Source: Gilichinskyi gelida (GTDB taxonomy: Bacteria > Acidobacteriota > Thermoanaerobaculia > Gp7-AA8). From it: a stretch of DNA of 64,000 nucleotides. The notes beneath the pieces are model-generated. The model was not told the origin of the DNA, made no database searches, and saw nothing but the letters and a program-made list of their open reading frames with translations. How positions within the stretch are numbered: the first letter of the stretch is position 1; each line of letters opens with the position of its first letter. Below, piece after piece: positions 35,681 through 44,253 of this stretch. The stretch is taken from positions 46,510 through 110,509 of the forward strand of contig JBBPII010000021.1 in the NCBI GenBank assembly GCA_038040385.1, in the 5' to 3' direction. The position numbers were made by a program, and so were the translations under genes.

Positions 35681-36474
35681 CGACCATGACCACAACGACG
35701 AAAACCCGCGCCGACGGCCGCGCGCCGAACGAAATGCGGCGCGTGACCATCACCCCCAACTTCACCAAACACGCCGAGGGCTCGGTGCTCATCGAGGTCG
35801 GCGACACGCGGGTGATCTGCACGGCGTCGATCCAGGAGAAGGTGCCTCCCTTCCTCTACCGCACCGGCAAGGGGTGGATCACCGCCGAGTACGGGATGCT
35901 CCCGCGCGCCACGACCGATCGCGTGGAGCGCGAGGCGTCGAAGGGGAAGCAGGGCGGCCGCACCATGGAGATCCAGCGACTCATCGGCCGCTCGCTGCGC
36001 GCCGCGGTGAGCGCGGAAATGCTCGGGGAGCGGACGGTGTGGATCGACTGCGACGTGATTCAGGCCGACGGCGGCACGCGCACCGCCTCCATCACCGGTG
36101 CCTTCGTCGCCCTGGCCCTGGCCCTCGGCCGGAAGTACATCGACGGCAATCTCGCCAGTTGGCCGGTCAACGCCTTCGTCGCCGCGGTGTCGGTGGGCAT
36201 CATCGGCGGGGTGCCGATGGTCGACCTCGACTACGCCGAGGATTCGAAGGCGCACGTCGACATGAACGTGGTGGCCACCGACAAGGGGCGCTTCGTCGAG
36301 CTGCAGGGGACGGCCGAAGGGGCGACCTTCAGCGAAGAGGAAATGACCGCCATGATGGCGCTGGCCAAGCAGGGCATCGCCGCGCTGGTGGAAACGCAGC
36401 GCCAGGTGCTGGCGCCGACGATGGCGCGCGTCGACGGCCTGGCGCGCGAGCGGCTCAACCGGAAGTTCCGCTGA
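35677..36474 (+). CDS. rph: Ribonuclease PH
   Basis: A 265-residue phosphorolytic exoribonuclease that trims tRNA 3' ends. Visible are RADGRAPNEMRRVTI, the RNase PH Arg-rich segment TDRVEREASKGKQGGRTMEIQR, and the phosphate site IDCDVIQADGGTRTASITGA. An extra MTTMTTTTKT leads the usual start. Its end overlaps the convergent glycosyltransferase gene by 20 bases. It is translationally coupled to glgC, an unusual pairing. Confidence 0.95.
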   Translation: MTTMTTTTKTRADGRAPNEMRRVTITPNFTKHAEGSVLIEVGDTRVICTASIQEKVPPFLYRTGKGWITAEYGMLPRATTDRVEREASKGKQGGRTMEIQRLIGRSLRAAVSAEMLGERTVWIDCDVIQADGGTRTASITGAFVALALALGRKYIDGNLASWPVNAFVAAVSVGIIGGVPMVDLDYAEDSKAHVDMNVVATDKGRFVELQGTAEGATFSEEEMTAMMALAKQGIAALVETQRQVLAPTMARVDGLARERLNRKFR

Positions 36475-38095
36475 GCCGCAGCGCCACGATCTCGCCGCGG
36501 TGTAATCCGAGAAAGCTTCTGAAGGGATAGCGCCCGACGACGGTGTACCCATCGAGCGGGCGAAAGGCGATCGCGTATGCGCGAGGCGGATGGCCGCGCC
36601 GCGCGACGGCGACCGGCGCGTCGGCCAGTTCGTAGAAGCCGAACGCCTCCGCGCCGCCGTCGATCTGCGCCGCCGCCACGCCGCGCGCGCGCAGATCGTG
36701 GAACGCCGTCCACCGCGCGCGCTGCCAGCGGAAGTACTCCTGCACCGACAGCGTGGAGAAGACGGCGATGGCGATCAGCCCGGCGGCGGCGATTCCCCGC
36801 GCCAGCCGTTTCTGCCACGGCACGATCAGCGGCAGAGCGATCCCCACCGCCCACGCCGAGTCGAGCGAGTAGCGATCGTAGTAGTAGCCGGACGCGAAGA
36901 GCGCGAGAGTGCCCAGCGCCGCGGTGAGGATCGCCAGGCGAAGAGCGATGCTCCCCGCGGCGAAGACGCGGATCAGCGCCCACACCAGCAGCGTCGCCAG
37001 AAGGGCGCTGAGAACGGTGAGGACGATGCGGCCGGCGGTGCCCAGTCCGAACGGATACGGCAGCCCCAAATTGAAGGTGTCGAAGAGAAGCGGCGTGCCG
37101 ATGCCGAAGTCGAAGAGGATGTTGCCCGGCAAGATGTCGGAGTAGAGCGACCGCGTGGTGTATGGCACGAAGTAGCCGGCGCGCGCCAGATCGAAGACCC
37201 GGAAGCCGACCACGCCGGCGATGATCGCCAGCGGCACCGCATCACGCATGCGCAGGCGGGCCAGGAGGACGACCAGCGCGGCGCTCAGCGGCAGAAAGAA
37301 GAGCGCGCAGTTCTGCGCGTTGAAGATGACGTAATGATCGAGGACCGAGATCTGCTGGGGAAGCCGGAAGCTCGACTCCTGCCACATCCGGTAGTGCACG
37401 GCGAACATCTTCGGCGTGCCGCTCAGCCACGCCGGCTTCAGCAGCCACACCATGCCGAACAGCGCGACGAATGCGGCGATCACCGCGGCGAACGACCGCC
37501 AGCGCGGCGGCCGGTACATCAGGAGCAGAAGGAACGGCGCGCCGAGCAGGTAGAGGCCGTTCTGGCGCACGAAACAGGCCACAGCCACCGCCGCGCAGCC
37601 GGCGACGAGCCACGACATCCGCTCCTCCTGCAGCGCGCGGACGAAGAAGTAGAACGCCACGGCCGAGGCGAACACGAACGGGACGTCGGTCATGTAGGTG
37701 CACGACGCCCAGAGGAAGATCGGATGAAACAGCAGGGTGAGCGTGGCGAACATCCGCACGCCGCGCGCCGCGCCGGCGCGGGCCAGGGTGCGGTCGACGA
37801 TCAGCAGCGTCGCCAACGAGAGCGTCAGCGTCGAGGCGCGCAGCACGTTGAACGACTCGCCGAACACCCACGTCCACGCCGCGCCCCACAAGACCTGCGC
37901 GCGCAGCGAAACGGCGGTGAACTCGGTGAAGTGAAAGTGCCCCGTCCGCGCGAAGTTCAAGGTGGCGATGGCGAAGTCCCAGTCGTCGTGCAGCGGGAAG
38001 TCGCCGCGCGGCGAGACGACGGCGATGGCCGCGGCCCACACGGCGGCGATGAGCGCGAGCTCACGTTTATCCTGATGCCGAGCGGAGCGAGGCAT
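36455..38095 (-). CDS. Polytopic glycosyltransferase-like protein (GT39/ArnT type)
   Basis: A 546-residue protein with about 11 hydrophobic segments and the early periplasmic loop motif FPLHDDWDFAIATLNF, with the paired Asp that bind lipid-linked donor and acceptor in GT-C enzymes. It would transfer a sugar from a polyprenyl carrier. The ATG is inside a palindromic repeat, and the stop of the upstream YfhO-like gene overlaps it as TGATG; MPRSARHQDK is repeat-encoded. It is last in the long minus-strand run. Confidence 0.78.
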   Translation of the reverse strand: MPRSARHQDKRELALIAAVWAAAIAVVSPRGDFPLHDDWDFAIATLNFARTGHFHFTEFTAVSLRAQVLWGAAWTWVFGESFNVLRASTLTLSLATLLIVDRTLARAGAARGVRMFATLTLLFHPIFLWASCTYMTDVPFVFASAVAFYFFVRALQEERMSWLVAGCAAVAVACFVRQNGLYLLGAPFLLLLMYRPPRWRSFAAVIAAFVALFGMVWLLKPAWLSGTPKMFAVHYRMWQESSFRLPQQISVLDHYVIFNAQNCALFFLPLSAALVVLLARLRMRDAVPLAIIAGVVGFRVFDLARAGYFVPYTTRSLYSDILPGNILFDFGIGTPLLFDTFNLGLPYPFGLGTAGRIVLTVLSALLATLLVWALIRVFAAGSIALRLAILTAALGTLALFASGYYYDRYSLDSAWAVGIALPLIVPWQKRLARGIAAAGLIAIAVFSTLSVQEYFRWQRARWTAFHDLRARGVAAAQIDGGAEAFGFYELADAPVAVARRGHPPRAYAIAFRPLDGYTVVGRYPFRSFLGLHRGEIVALRLSGTSG

Positions 38096-38163
38096 CAGGA
38101 TCTGGTGCCCACCTGCGCACGTGGGCGCCAGATGCTCCGGCGCTTCGCGCCGAAGCATAAACT
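38065..38163. repeat. Palindromic repeat, family A, forming a gene junction
   Basis: An inverted repeat bounded by GTTTATCC and GCATAAAC. It provides the last ~16 codons and stop of the YfhO-like gene and the first ~10 codons of the following gene; the stop and start overlap as TGATG at 38093-38097 inside the repeat. Confidence 0.9.
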
Positions 38164-40506
38164 CAAGACGGCCGCAATTGACGCGGCCAGCCCAAGATAG
38201 AACGTCAGCGGGAAGTAGTGAACGCGGACGTCCCACTCTCCCGGCGGCACGGTGAAGCCGAGGAACGGGCCGTTGACCGGCTGCGGCGCGACGCGGCGGC
38301 CGTTGCGCGTCACCCGCCACCCCGGCCACCACGGCTGGCTGCTGACGATCAGCGCGTGGCGCGGCGCGCGGATGTGGAGGAGGAAGTCGGTCGGATTCGC
38401 CTCCACGATCGTCACCGACGGCTCCGGCGCCGTGAGCGGACGCGGGAGGAGGAGGTCGAGGCGCATCCGGTCGCTGTCGACCAGCAGGGTCTTCACCACC
38501 GCGGTCCGCGAGAAATCCTTCTGAGCGACCAGTCGCTGCACGAAGCGATCGCCCTTGAACTCCAGCACGATGTTGCGCGCGGGATAGAAGCGCGGCAGGA
38601 CGTCGGTGTTCTCGAAGATGCGGCCGTCGCGGCCGTCGTAGACCAGGTGGAAGCGCTGCGGGTCGCGCATCTCCAGGTTGTGCGCGCCGACGACGTACTT
38701 CACGTTGAGGTAGTCGAGCAGCCGCGAGTCGAGGTCGTTCCACTTGGCGAAGTAGTCGTCGGTATTGACGTTTGCCATCAGCCGCAGCGCGCCGAGGTAG
38801 CGGCCGTTGGCCATCGGATCGTGCGCCCGGACGTCCTCGAAGCCGTAGATGGCATTGGTGTTCGGAAACAGCGCCGGCCCAATGCCGATGACCCGTGTAG
38901 GGGCGCCCGCTCCGGGCGCCCGCAGCTCAGCGAGTTTGTCGATCAGCGGCGTGCGTGGATACATCGCGCTCGCCGGGAGAACCGGATTCCACCCCGCGGC
39001 GGCCGCCCACAGCTCGCCGACGACCGCCGTGGCGAGCACACACGCGCCGAGATCGCGCCAGCGCACCGGCAGCGCGAGTAGCGCCGCAGCGGCCAGGGTG
39101 ATGATGCTCGGGAACATCGCCAGCATCGCCATGTCCACCGCCGCCTGCGTCGGAAACGCCGTGGTCATCACCAGATAGAGGAGGCCCGCGCCGGTGATGC
39201 CGACCCCCGTCAGCAGCCAGACCGGGCGCTCGCGGCGGGTGATGTCGACGATCGCCGCCGCCATCAACGCGATGACGAAACAGAACAGCAGGCGCAGGCG
39301 CGCGTTCGCCGCCAGGCGGAAGACGAAGTGGAAGAACGACCCGACGCCCGGCCAGTCGAGGATGACGGCGAGCACGAACAGCGCGGCGACGACGAAGAAG
39401 AACTCGCGGTCGCGGAAGCGCCGCAAGGCGATGGCGCGCAGCAGCAGCGCGAACCAGGCCGCGACGCCGAGCGCGCCGGCGAAGCCGCTGATCGACTCCG
39501 CGGCCGGCGCGGTGCTCCACGGCTTGTCCGCCGGCAGATGACCGAAGAAGTGCGGCTGGAAGAGCACGATCATCGACGGGAAGTCGGAGAAGGGGACGTC
39601 GACGTTGAGCTGCGGATTGGCCTTTAGCTCCTGGTATCTTTTCGACTTGGTCACTGCCTCGGCGAAGGTCGCCAGGAACGGCGCGGCGACGATGGCGGCC
39701 ACGGCGATGGCGCCGGCCAGCGCGCCGATCGCGCGCCACCCACCTTTCCGCTCCACGAGCACGATCCATAGTCCAAACAGCCCGCAGAGCAGCGTGACGT
39801 GCGAGACGGTCTCCGGGTGTCCGCCGAACAGCATCACCGCCCACACCACGACGGCGAAGACGAAGCGCGCGTATGTGCGCCGCTCGAAGAGGAGGTCGAC
39901 GGCGAGCATGGCCGCCGGCAGCCAGACGCCGACGGTGACCAGCGGAAAGTGCAGCCATGTATTGTTGAACGTGCAGAAGGCGAAGCAGATCGCGCCGACG
40001 GCGCTCGGCAGCTCGGCGTACCGCCGCCGGCCCAGCAGGTACATGAACGTCAGCGCGATCAGCAGCTTCATCGCCGCCTCGGCGGTCATCGAGTAGCCGA
40101 GCGGCAGCGGCAGCGCGAGGAGGCGAATCGGCGACAGCGCCGAGCTCTGACCGTTCGCCAGCAGCGGGTAACCGGCTCCGGAGAGGTGGTTCCACAGCGG
40201 GAAGTGCAGCGAGCGCCACGACGCGCGAACCTGGTGGGCCCACGGTACGATCTGCATCGGCAGGTCGTTCATGATCGGATTCGAGGGATGCGGCCGCGCC
40301 CCCACTTCGCTCCACGGCGGCAGGATGCGGACGAAGTCGACCGGGACGTTGACCGCGTCCTGGGTCATGGGGCGGAAGAGGAACAGAAGCACCAGAACGT
40401 AGAAGAACGCGGCGACGCCCCACGGCAGATCGACGCCCCGCTTCCGCGCGAGCCAGACGGCCAGCGCGTAGAGCGCGGCGACGTACAGCCAGGTGGGGTT
40501 AAACAC
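38095..40506 (-). CDS. YfhO-like membrane glycosyltransferase, paralogue 1
   Basis: An 803-residue protein of the YfhO family (GT-C-like): about 12 helices, the loop motif RPMTQDAVNVPVDFVRILPPW, FPLWNHLSGAGYPLLANGQ and GGHPETVSHVTLL, then a C-terminal soluble domain. YfhO proteins glycosylate lipoteichoic acid or other envelope polymers in Gram-positives; here the acceptor is unknown. The GTG start overlaps the stop of paralogue 2. A family C repeat half-copy inserts APGAGAPT after AELR, and the C-terminal tail after FGAKR is repeat-encoded. Confidence 0.85.
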   Translation of the reverse strand: MFNPTWLYVAALYALAVWLARKRGVDLPWGVAAFFYVLVLLFLFRPMTQDAVNVPVDFVRILPPWSEVGARPHPSNPIMNDLPMQIVPWAHQVRASWRSLHFPLWNHLSGAGYPLLANGQSSALSPIRLLALPLPLGYSMTAEAAMKLLIALTFMYLLGRRRYAELPSAVGAICFAFCTFNNTWLHFPLVTVGVWLPAAMLAVDLLFERRTYARFVFAVVVWAVMLFGGHPETVSHVTLLCGLFGLWIVLVERKGGWRAIGALAGAIAVAAIVAAPFLATFAEAVTKSKRYQELKANPQLNVDVPFSDFPSMIVLFQPHFFGHLPADKPWSTAPAAESISGFAGALGVAAWFALLLRAIALRRFRDREFFFVVAALFVLAVILDWPGVGSFFHFVFRLAANARLRLLFCFVIALMAAAIVDITRRERPVWLLTGVGITGAGLLYLVMTTAFPTQAAVDMAMLAMFPSIITLAAAALLALPVRWRDLGACVLATAVVGELWAAAAGWNPVLPASAMYPRTPLIDKLAELRAPGAGAPTRVIGIGPALFPNTNAIYGFEDVRAHDPMANGRYLGALRLMANVNTDDYFAKWNDLDSRLLDYLNVKYVVGAHNLEMRDPQRFHLVYDGRDGRIFENTDVLPRFYPARNIVLEFKGDRFVQRLVAQKDFSRTAVVKTLLVDSDRMRLDLLLPRPLTAPEPSVTIVEANPTDFLLHIRAPRHALIVSSQPWWPGWRVTRNGRRVAPQPVNGPFLGFTVPPGEWDVRVHYFPLTFYLGLAASIAAVLSLCFGAKRRSIWRPRAQVGTRS
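38895..38921. repeat. Family C half-copy inside the YfhO-like gene
   Basis: GTGTAGGGGCGCCC and its hairpin partner lie in frame, encoding about eight Ala/Gly/Pro-rich residues. Paralogue 2 has AVTKVRGQVVGIGP where paralogue 1 has KLAELRAPGAGAPTRVIGIGP. Confidence 0.85.
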
Positions 40507-42637
40507 GGGCGCGGATGATATACGCCGCCAGCGCGAGAGCCGTGGCCAGCGCGACGGCGAACGCGGCGTAGATGTGCAGCGGACGATAGCGGACGCGGAC
40601 GACGTGATGTCCGGCGGGGACGTCGAACTCAACGAACGGAGCGCCGGCGTCCCGCCGGCTGGCCAGGCGGCGTCCCGCCGCCGCGGGCGGGGACGCCCGC
40701 GAGCCAGCCGGCGAGGACGCCGGCGCTCCACTCACTTGCCACCCCCGCGCCCACCCGACCGTGCTCATGATCCGCGCGGGTTTCGCGGCGTCGATGACGA
40801 GCGTGTAATCGGTCGGCGTAGCTATAGTAACGGTTACTATAGCGCCATCGGAGTAGAACCGCGGCTTGGCGTTCCGGTTCTCGTAAAGGCGTCCGTCGGG
40901 ACCGTCGTAGCGAAGAACGTACGGCGCATCGCGTCCCGGCTCGGTTAGAACCCAGCGGAAGTCCTTCGCCTCGGTCCACTTCACGTAGTAGTCGTTCGCG
41001 TTCAGACCCATGGCCTGGACGTAGCGCGCCGGCACCATCGGGTCGTGGAAGCGAACGTCCTCGATGCCGAAGATGACGTTGGTATTCGGGAAGAGCACCG
41101 GGCCTATGCCCACCACCTGCCCGCGCACTTTTGTCACCGCATCGATGAGCGGCGTGCGCGGATAGAACGTGCTCGCCGAGCGGACGGGATTCCATCCGAT
41201 GGTGACCGCGCAGATCTCGACCGTCACCGCCAGGAGAACGAGCATCGGCGCGAACCGCCAGCGGAAGAACATCGCCGTGGCGACGACGAGTGCGATCGCG
41301 CTCGGCACGGCGCCGGCGAAGCCGAAGTGCCGGCCGACGTACAGCAGCACCGCCGCCCCGAACGCCAGCCCCACGCCGAGCGCGACACTCCGAACGCGCT
41401 CGACCAGCGCCGCCGTGAGCACGGCCAGCATGAACGCGAGGAGAAACCGAAGGCGCATATTCGCGGCGAGGCCGAAGACGACGTCCGCCACGCGCGTCGC
41501 CGGATGCCAATTGGCTAGCACCAGAAAGACGAACAGCGACGCGGCGACGAAGAAGAGCTCCGCGCGATTTCGTTTGCGAACCGAGTCGATGGCCACCGCC
41601 AGCCACGCCGCGATCCCCAGGATCCCGGCGAAGCCGGTGATCGACTCCGCGCCGGCGGGGTTCTGGCGGCCGAACAGCCGCGGCTGCGCCAGCAGCGCCA
41701 GCGACGGGAAGTCGGAGAACGGCACCTCGCGGCTCCACTGCTTCACCTGCTGGTAGCGATACGACTGCGGGATGGCCTCCCCCATCGCCACCAGCAGCGG
41801 CAGCGCAAGCAACACAGCGACCATCGCCGCCGCGGCAAATCGCCCCAGCGACCGCGGATGCATCACCAGCGCGTAGAGCGCCGCGAATGCTGCGATGTGC
41901 AGCCCGGTCTCCGGATGCCCGCCGAAGACCACCAGCGCTCCGGTCACCGCCATGAACGCGAATCGCGCAGGTGCCTGCCCTGAGCGAAGCCGAAGGGTCC
42001 GCGTCTCCGCGAGCAGGTCGATCGCATACAGCACCGCCGGCAGGAACACCGCGGTCGTGGCGATGGCGAAGTGCAGCCAGACGATGACGAACGGCCCGAA
42101 GCCGAAGCAGATCGCCGCCAGCACGCTCGGCACGACGCCGTATCCGCGTCGGCGGCAGTAGAGAAAGGTGAAGGTGAGCGCGATGAGGATCTTCATCGCC
42201 CCTTCCGCCGTGATGGCGTACTTCAGCGGCAGCGGCAGCGCGAGCATCCGCAGCGACGAGAGCGCCTGCGCCTGCCCGTTGCCGAGGAGCGTGTAGCCGC
42301 AGCCGGTCAGCTCGTTCCACAGCGGCAGCCGGCCGTGGCGCCACGCCTCGCGCACCTGGTGCATCCACGGCACGAGCTGCATCGGCACGTCCTGGGTCTC
42401 GAAGTTCGAGACCTGGTACTTCGTGAATCCCGGCGCGCTCGCCGACCACGGCGGGATGAGCTTCGGGACGTCGGTGGCGATGTTGACGAAGTCGCCGGTC
42501 ATCGGCCGGAAGAGGAAGGCGACCGTGAGGACGTAGAAGAGCAGCGCCACGCGCCGCGGCAGCTCGACGCCGCCGCGCCGCGCCAGCCACACCGCCAGGG
42601 CGCACAGCGCGCCAACGTACAGCCAGGTGACGTTCAT
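40499..42637 (-). CDS. YfhO-like membrane glycosyltransferase, paralogue 2
   Basis: A 712-residue paralogue of the next gene, sharing WLYVGALCALAVWLARR, FLFRPMTGDFVNIATDVPKLIPPW, GNGQAQALSSLRMLALPLPL, GGHPETGLHI and FYPRTPLIDAV. About 12 helices followed by a soluble C-terminal domain. Two repeat-derived inserts interrupt it in frame: LRLRSGQA after ETRT and a ~30-residue Ala/Ser/Pro/Arg-rich segment after GWQV. Start overlaps the tyrA stop by ATGA. Likely acts on envelope polymer decoration together with the adjacent paralogue. Confidence 0.85.
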   Translation of the reverse strand: MNVTWLYVGALCALAVWLARRGGVELPRRVALLFYVLTVAFLFRPMTGDFVNIATDVPKLIPPWSASAPGFTKYQVSNFETQDVPMQLVPWMHQVREAWRHGRLPLWNELTGCGYTLLGNGQAQALSSLRMLALPLPLKYAITAEGAMKILIALTFTFLYCRRRGYGVVPSVLAAICFGFGPFVIVWLHFAIATTAVFLPAVLYAIDLLAETRTLRLRSGQAPARFAFMAVTGALVVFGGHPETGLHIAAFAALYALVMHPRSLGRFAAAAMVAVLLALPLLVAMGEAIPQSYRYQQVKQWSREVPFSDFPSLALLAQPRLFGRQNPAGAESITGFAGILGIAAWLAVAIDSVRKRNRAELFFVAASLFVFLVLANWHPATRVADVVFGLAANMRLRFLLAFMLAVLTAALVERVRSVALGVGLAFGAAVLLYVGRHFGFAGAVPSAIALVVATAMFFRWRFAPMLVLLAVTVEICAVTIGWNPVRSASTFYPRTPLIDAVTKVRGQVVGIGPVLFPNTNVIFGIEDVRFHDPMVPARYVQAMGLNANDYYVKWTEAKDFRWVLTEPGRDAPYVLRYDGPDGRLYENRNAKPRFYSDGAIVTVTIATPTDYTLVIDAAKPARIMSTVGWARGWQVSGAPASSPAGSRASPPAAAGRRLASRRDAGAPFVEFDVPAGHHVVRVRYRPLHIYAAFAVALATALALAAYIIRARV
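40638..40729. repeat. Palindromic repeat, family B, inside a coding sequence
   Basis: A nested inverted repeat (GGAGCGCCGGCGTCC ... GGACGCCGGCGCTCC) within the 3' part of YfhO paralogue 2. It keeps the reading frame and encodes GAPASSPAGSRASPP and onward. Paralogue 1 has an unrelated 15-residue loop (TRNGRRVAPQPVNGP) at that place. Confidence 0.9.
41974..42001. repeat. Short repeat (family A relative) encoding LRLRSGQA
   Basis: CTGCCCTGAGCGAAGCCGAAG on the plus strand. It is read in frame by YfhO paralogue 2 as LRLRSGQA. Paralogue 1 reads ERRTYARFVF where paralogue 2 reads ETRT, insert, PARFAF, so the insert is exactly 8 residues. Confidence 0.85.
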
Positions 42638-43389
42638 GACAGGCGGCGGACCAGCGCCTTCGCGCGCGCGAACGCGTCGGCGTCGCCGTCGAGGATGGCG
42701 CGCGCCGCGTCCATCAGCGCGTCGAGGTGCGGCGCGATGTTCTCGCGGTTCGCCGCCAGCACCGGCATCCACACCGCCGCGTCGCTTTCGGCTAAGCGGA
42801 GGAAGGTCTTCAATCCGCTCCCGGCGAATCGCTCCAGGCCGCCGCGCTCGCCGATGACCGTAGCGAGTGCCGTCGACAACACCTGTGGCAGGTGGCTGGT
42901 CAGCGCCACCGCGCGGTCATGCTCTTCGGCCGAGACACGCTCGGAGCGCGCCCCGCATGCGTCGATGATGTCGGCGACCAGTTGCTCATCGCGGTCGACG
43001 AACCACGGCTTCCCCACGAACAAATCACCGCGCGCTGCGACCAGACCGCGGCGCTCGGAGCCGGCCAGGGGATGCCCCGCTACAAACGAGACGTGACTGG
43101 CGTCCGCCACCGCGCGCAGCGGCCCCATCACGCTGCAGACGGAAGTCAATGTAGGACGGGCTTCAGCCCGTCGAACCACATCAACAGCCGCATCGACCGG
43201 CATCGCCAGAATCACGACGTCCGCGCCTTGGCGATCGTCGTCATCCGCAGCGCCCGCGGCGCGCGCCTCGTCCAGCGCGACGTTCGGGTCGTCGAAGCTG
43301 ACGCGCCAGCCCGCGCGGCGCAGCGCGATGCCAATCGATCCTCCGATGAGGCCCAAACCGGCGATCAGCGCATGCCGCGCGGTGGGCAT
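42634..43389 (-). CDS. tyrA: Prephenate dehydrogenase
   Basis: TyrA makes 4-hydroxyphenylpyruvate for tyrosine. The 251-residue protein has the NAD motif GLGLIGGSIGIALRR at residues 11-25, the catalytic region VAGHPLAGSERRG and HDRAVALTSHLPQVL. It is short, with no ACT domain, so feedback inhibition by tyrosine through ACT is unlikely. A family D repeat at 43150 encodes RRAEARPT in the loop between MPVDAAVDV and the expected conserved Asp segment. Start overlaps the lipoprotein stop as TGATG. Confidence 0.92.
   Translation of the reverse strand: MPTARHALIAGLGLIGGSIGIALRRAGWRVSFDDPNVALDEARAAGAADDDDRQGADVVILAMPVDAAVDVVRRAEARPTLTSVCSVMGPLRAVADASHVSFVAGHPLAGSERRGLVAARGDLFVGKPWFVDRDEQLVADIIDACGARSERVSAEEHDRAVALTSHLPQVLSTALATVIGERGGLERFAGSGLKTFLRLAESDAAVWMPVLAANRENIAPHLDALMDAARAILDGDADAFARAKALVRRLS
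43150..43180. repeat. Palindromic repeat, family D, inside tyrA
   Basis: TGTAGGACGGGCTTCAGCCC and flanking TCGAACC: arms GACGGGCT and AGCCCGTC. It lies in frame within tyrA, encoding part of VVRRAEARPTLTSV. Confidence 0.85.
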
Positions 43390-43925
43390 CAGCGCGCCAT
43401 CAGGATGATCGTGCGGTCGACCACCTGCGAGGTGGTGATGTCAAAGTACGGCCGCTGGATGGTGACGCGCGGCCGGTTCGGCTTCGGCGCGATCTCCGCC
43501 GCACGATACGTGCCGGCGGCCTTCGACGTGTCGACCTTCAGGTTCAGCTTCTGGATCATGTCGGCGGCCGCCTTGATGTCCGTCGCCATGTCGCCGGTCC
43601 GGTAGTACGCCGGCGGCTTGGCCGCGCTGAGGTCGTTCGTCGCGTCGGGCGCGATAGACGGGTATCCATACGCCTTGGCGTAGAACTGCGCGACCTGATC
43701 GACCGAGGCTTCGCTGTCGTACACCGCCATCGGCGGGATCTCCTCGGTCGGGTGGTAGGCCTTGGAGGCCTGTTTGAACAGTTCGGTGACCTGCTGGAGG
43801 TACCGCGATCCGGGGTAGATCGTGAACTGGAAGGTCGCCGGCTCGGTCGATTCCGGCTTCGTTTCGCCCTTGCAACCGGCGATGGCCACGACCGCAACCA
43901 GCATTAGATATTTGAGGTTACGCAT
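43389..43925 (-). CDS. Lipoprotein of unknown function
   Basis: A 178-residue protein with a lipobox in VAVVAIAGCKGE. The mature part has no family I recognise: FTIYPGSRYLQQVTELFKQ, PPMAVYDSEASVDQVAQFYA and VTIQRPYFDITTSQVVDRTI suggest a small alpha/beta fold that could bind a ligand. I chose the ATG at 43923-43925, which starts the signal. Gap of 13 bases from the upstream gene and 1-base overlap with tyrA. Confidence 0.8.
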   Translation of the reverse strand: MRNLKYLMLVAVVAIAGCKGETKPESTEPATFQFTIYPGSRYLQQVTELFKQASKAYHPTEEIPPMAVYDSEASVDQVAQFYAKAYGYPSIAPDATNDLSAAKPPAYYRTGDMATDIKAAADMIQKLNLKVDTSKAAGTYRAAEIAPKPNRPRVTIQRPYFDITTSQVVDRTIILMAR

Positions 43926-43938
43926 GATCGGGAAGATT

Positions 43939-44253
43939 TCACAGTCCGGCGTACTTCGCAAGCGGCGTCCCGACGGCGTCTTCGAAGCGCTGCGCGTACG
44001 ACTTGATGGCGCCCGAGGGCTCGTCGAGGAAGATCCGCTCGACGCGAAAAAGCGGCACGAACATGGTGATCAGATCGAGGTTCGGCTCGTCTCCGTGCGC
44101 CACCTGCCGCACCCAATCGTCGAATGAGTCGAGGTTGATGGCCCGCAGGGTGATCCCCGCCGCCGACAGCGCCGTCAGCACGCCGAAGAACTTCTCCTTC
44201 GGATTGACCAGATTGATGATCACCAGCGCGTTCTTGTCGAAACCTTCGATCAT
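43939..44253 (-). CDS. Small conserved-looking protein, 104 residues
   Basis: A cytosolic protein: MIEGFDKNALVIINLVNP, GITLRAINLDSFDDWVRQVAHG, ITMFVPLFRVERIFLDEPSG. The alternating beta-alpha pattern suggests a small ferredoxin-like fold. No family recognised. Its ATG overlaps the stop of the epimerase gene (ATGA), so it is translated with it. Confidence 0.7.
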   Translation of the reverse strand: MIEGFDKNALVIINLVNPKEKFFGVLTALSAAGITLRAINLDSFDDWVRQVAHGDEPNLDLITMFVPLFRVERIFLDEPSGAIKSYAQRFEDAVGTPLAKYAGL

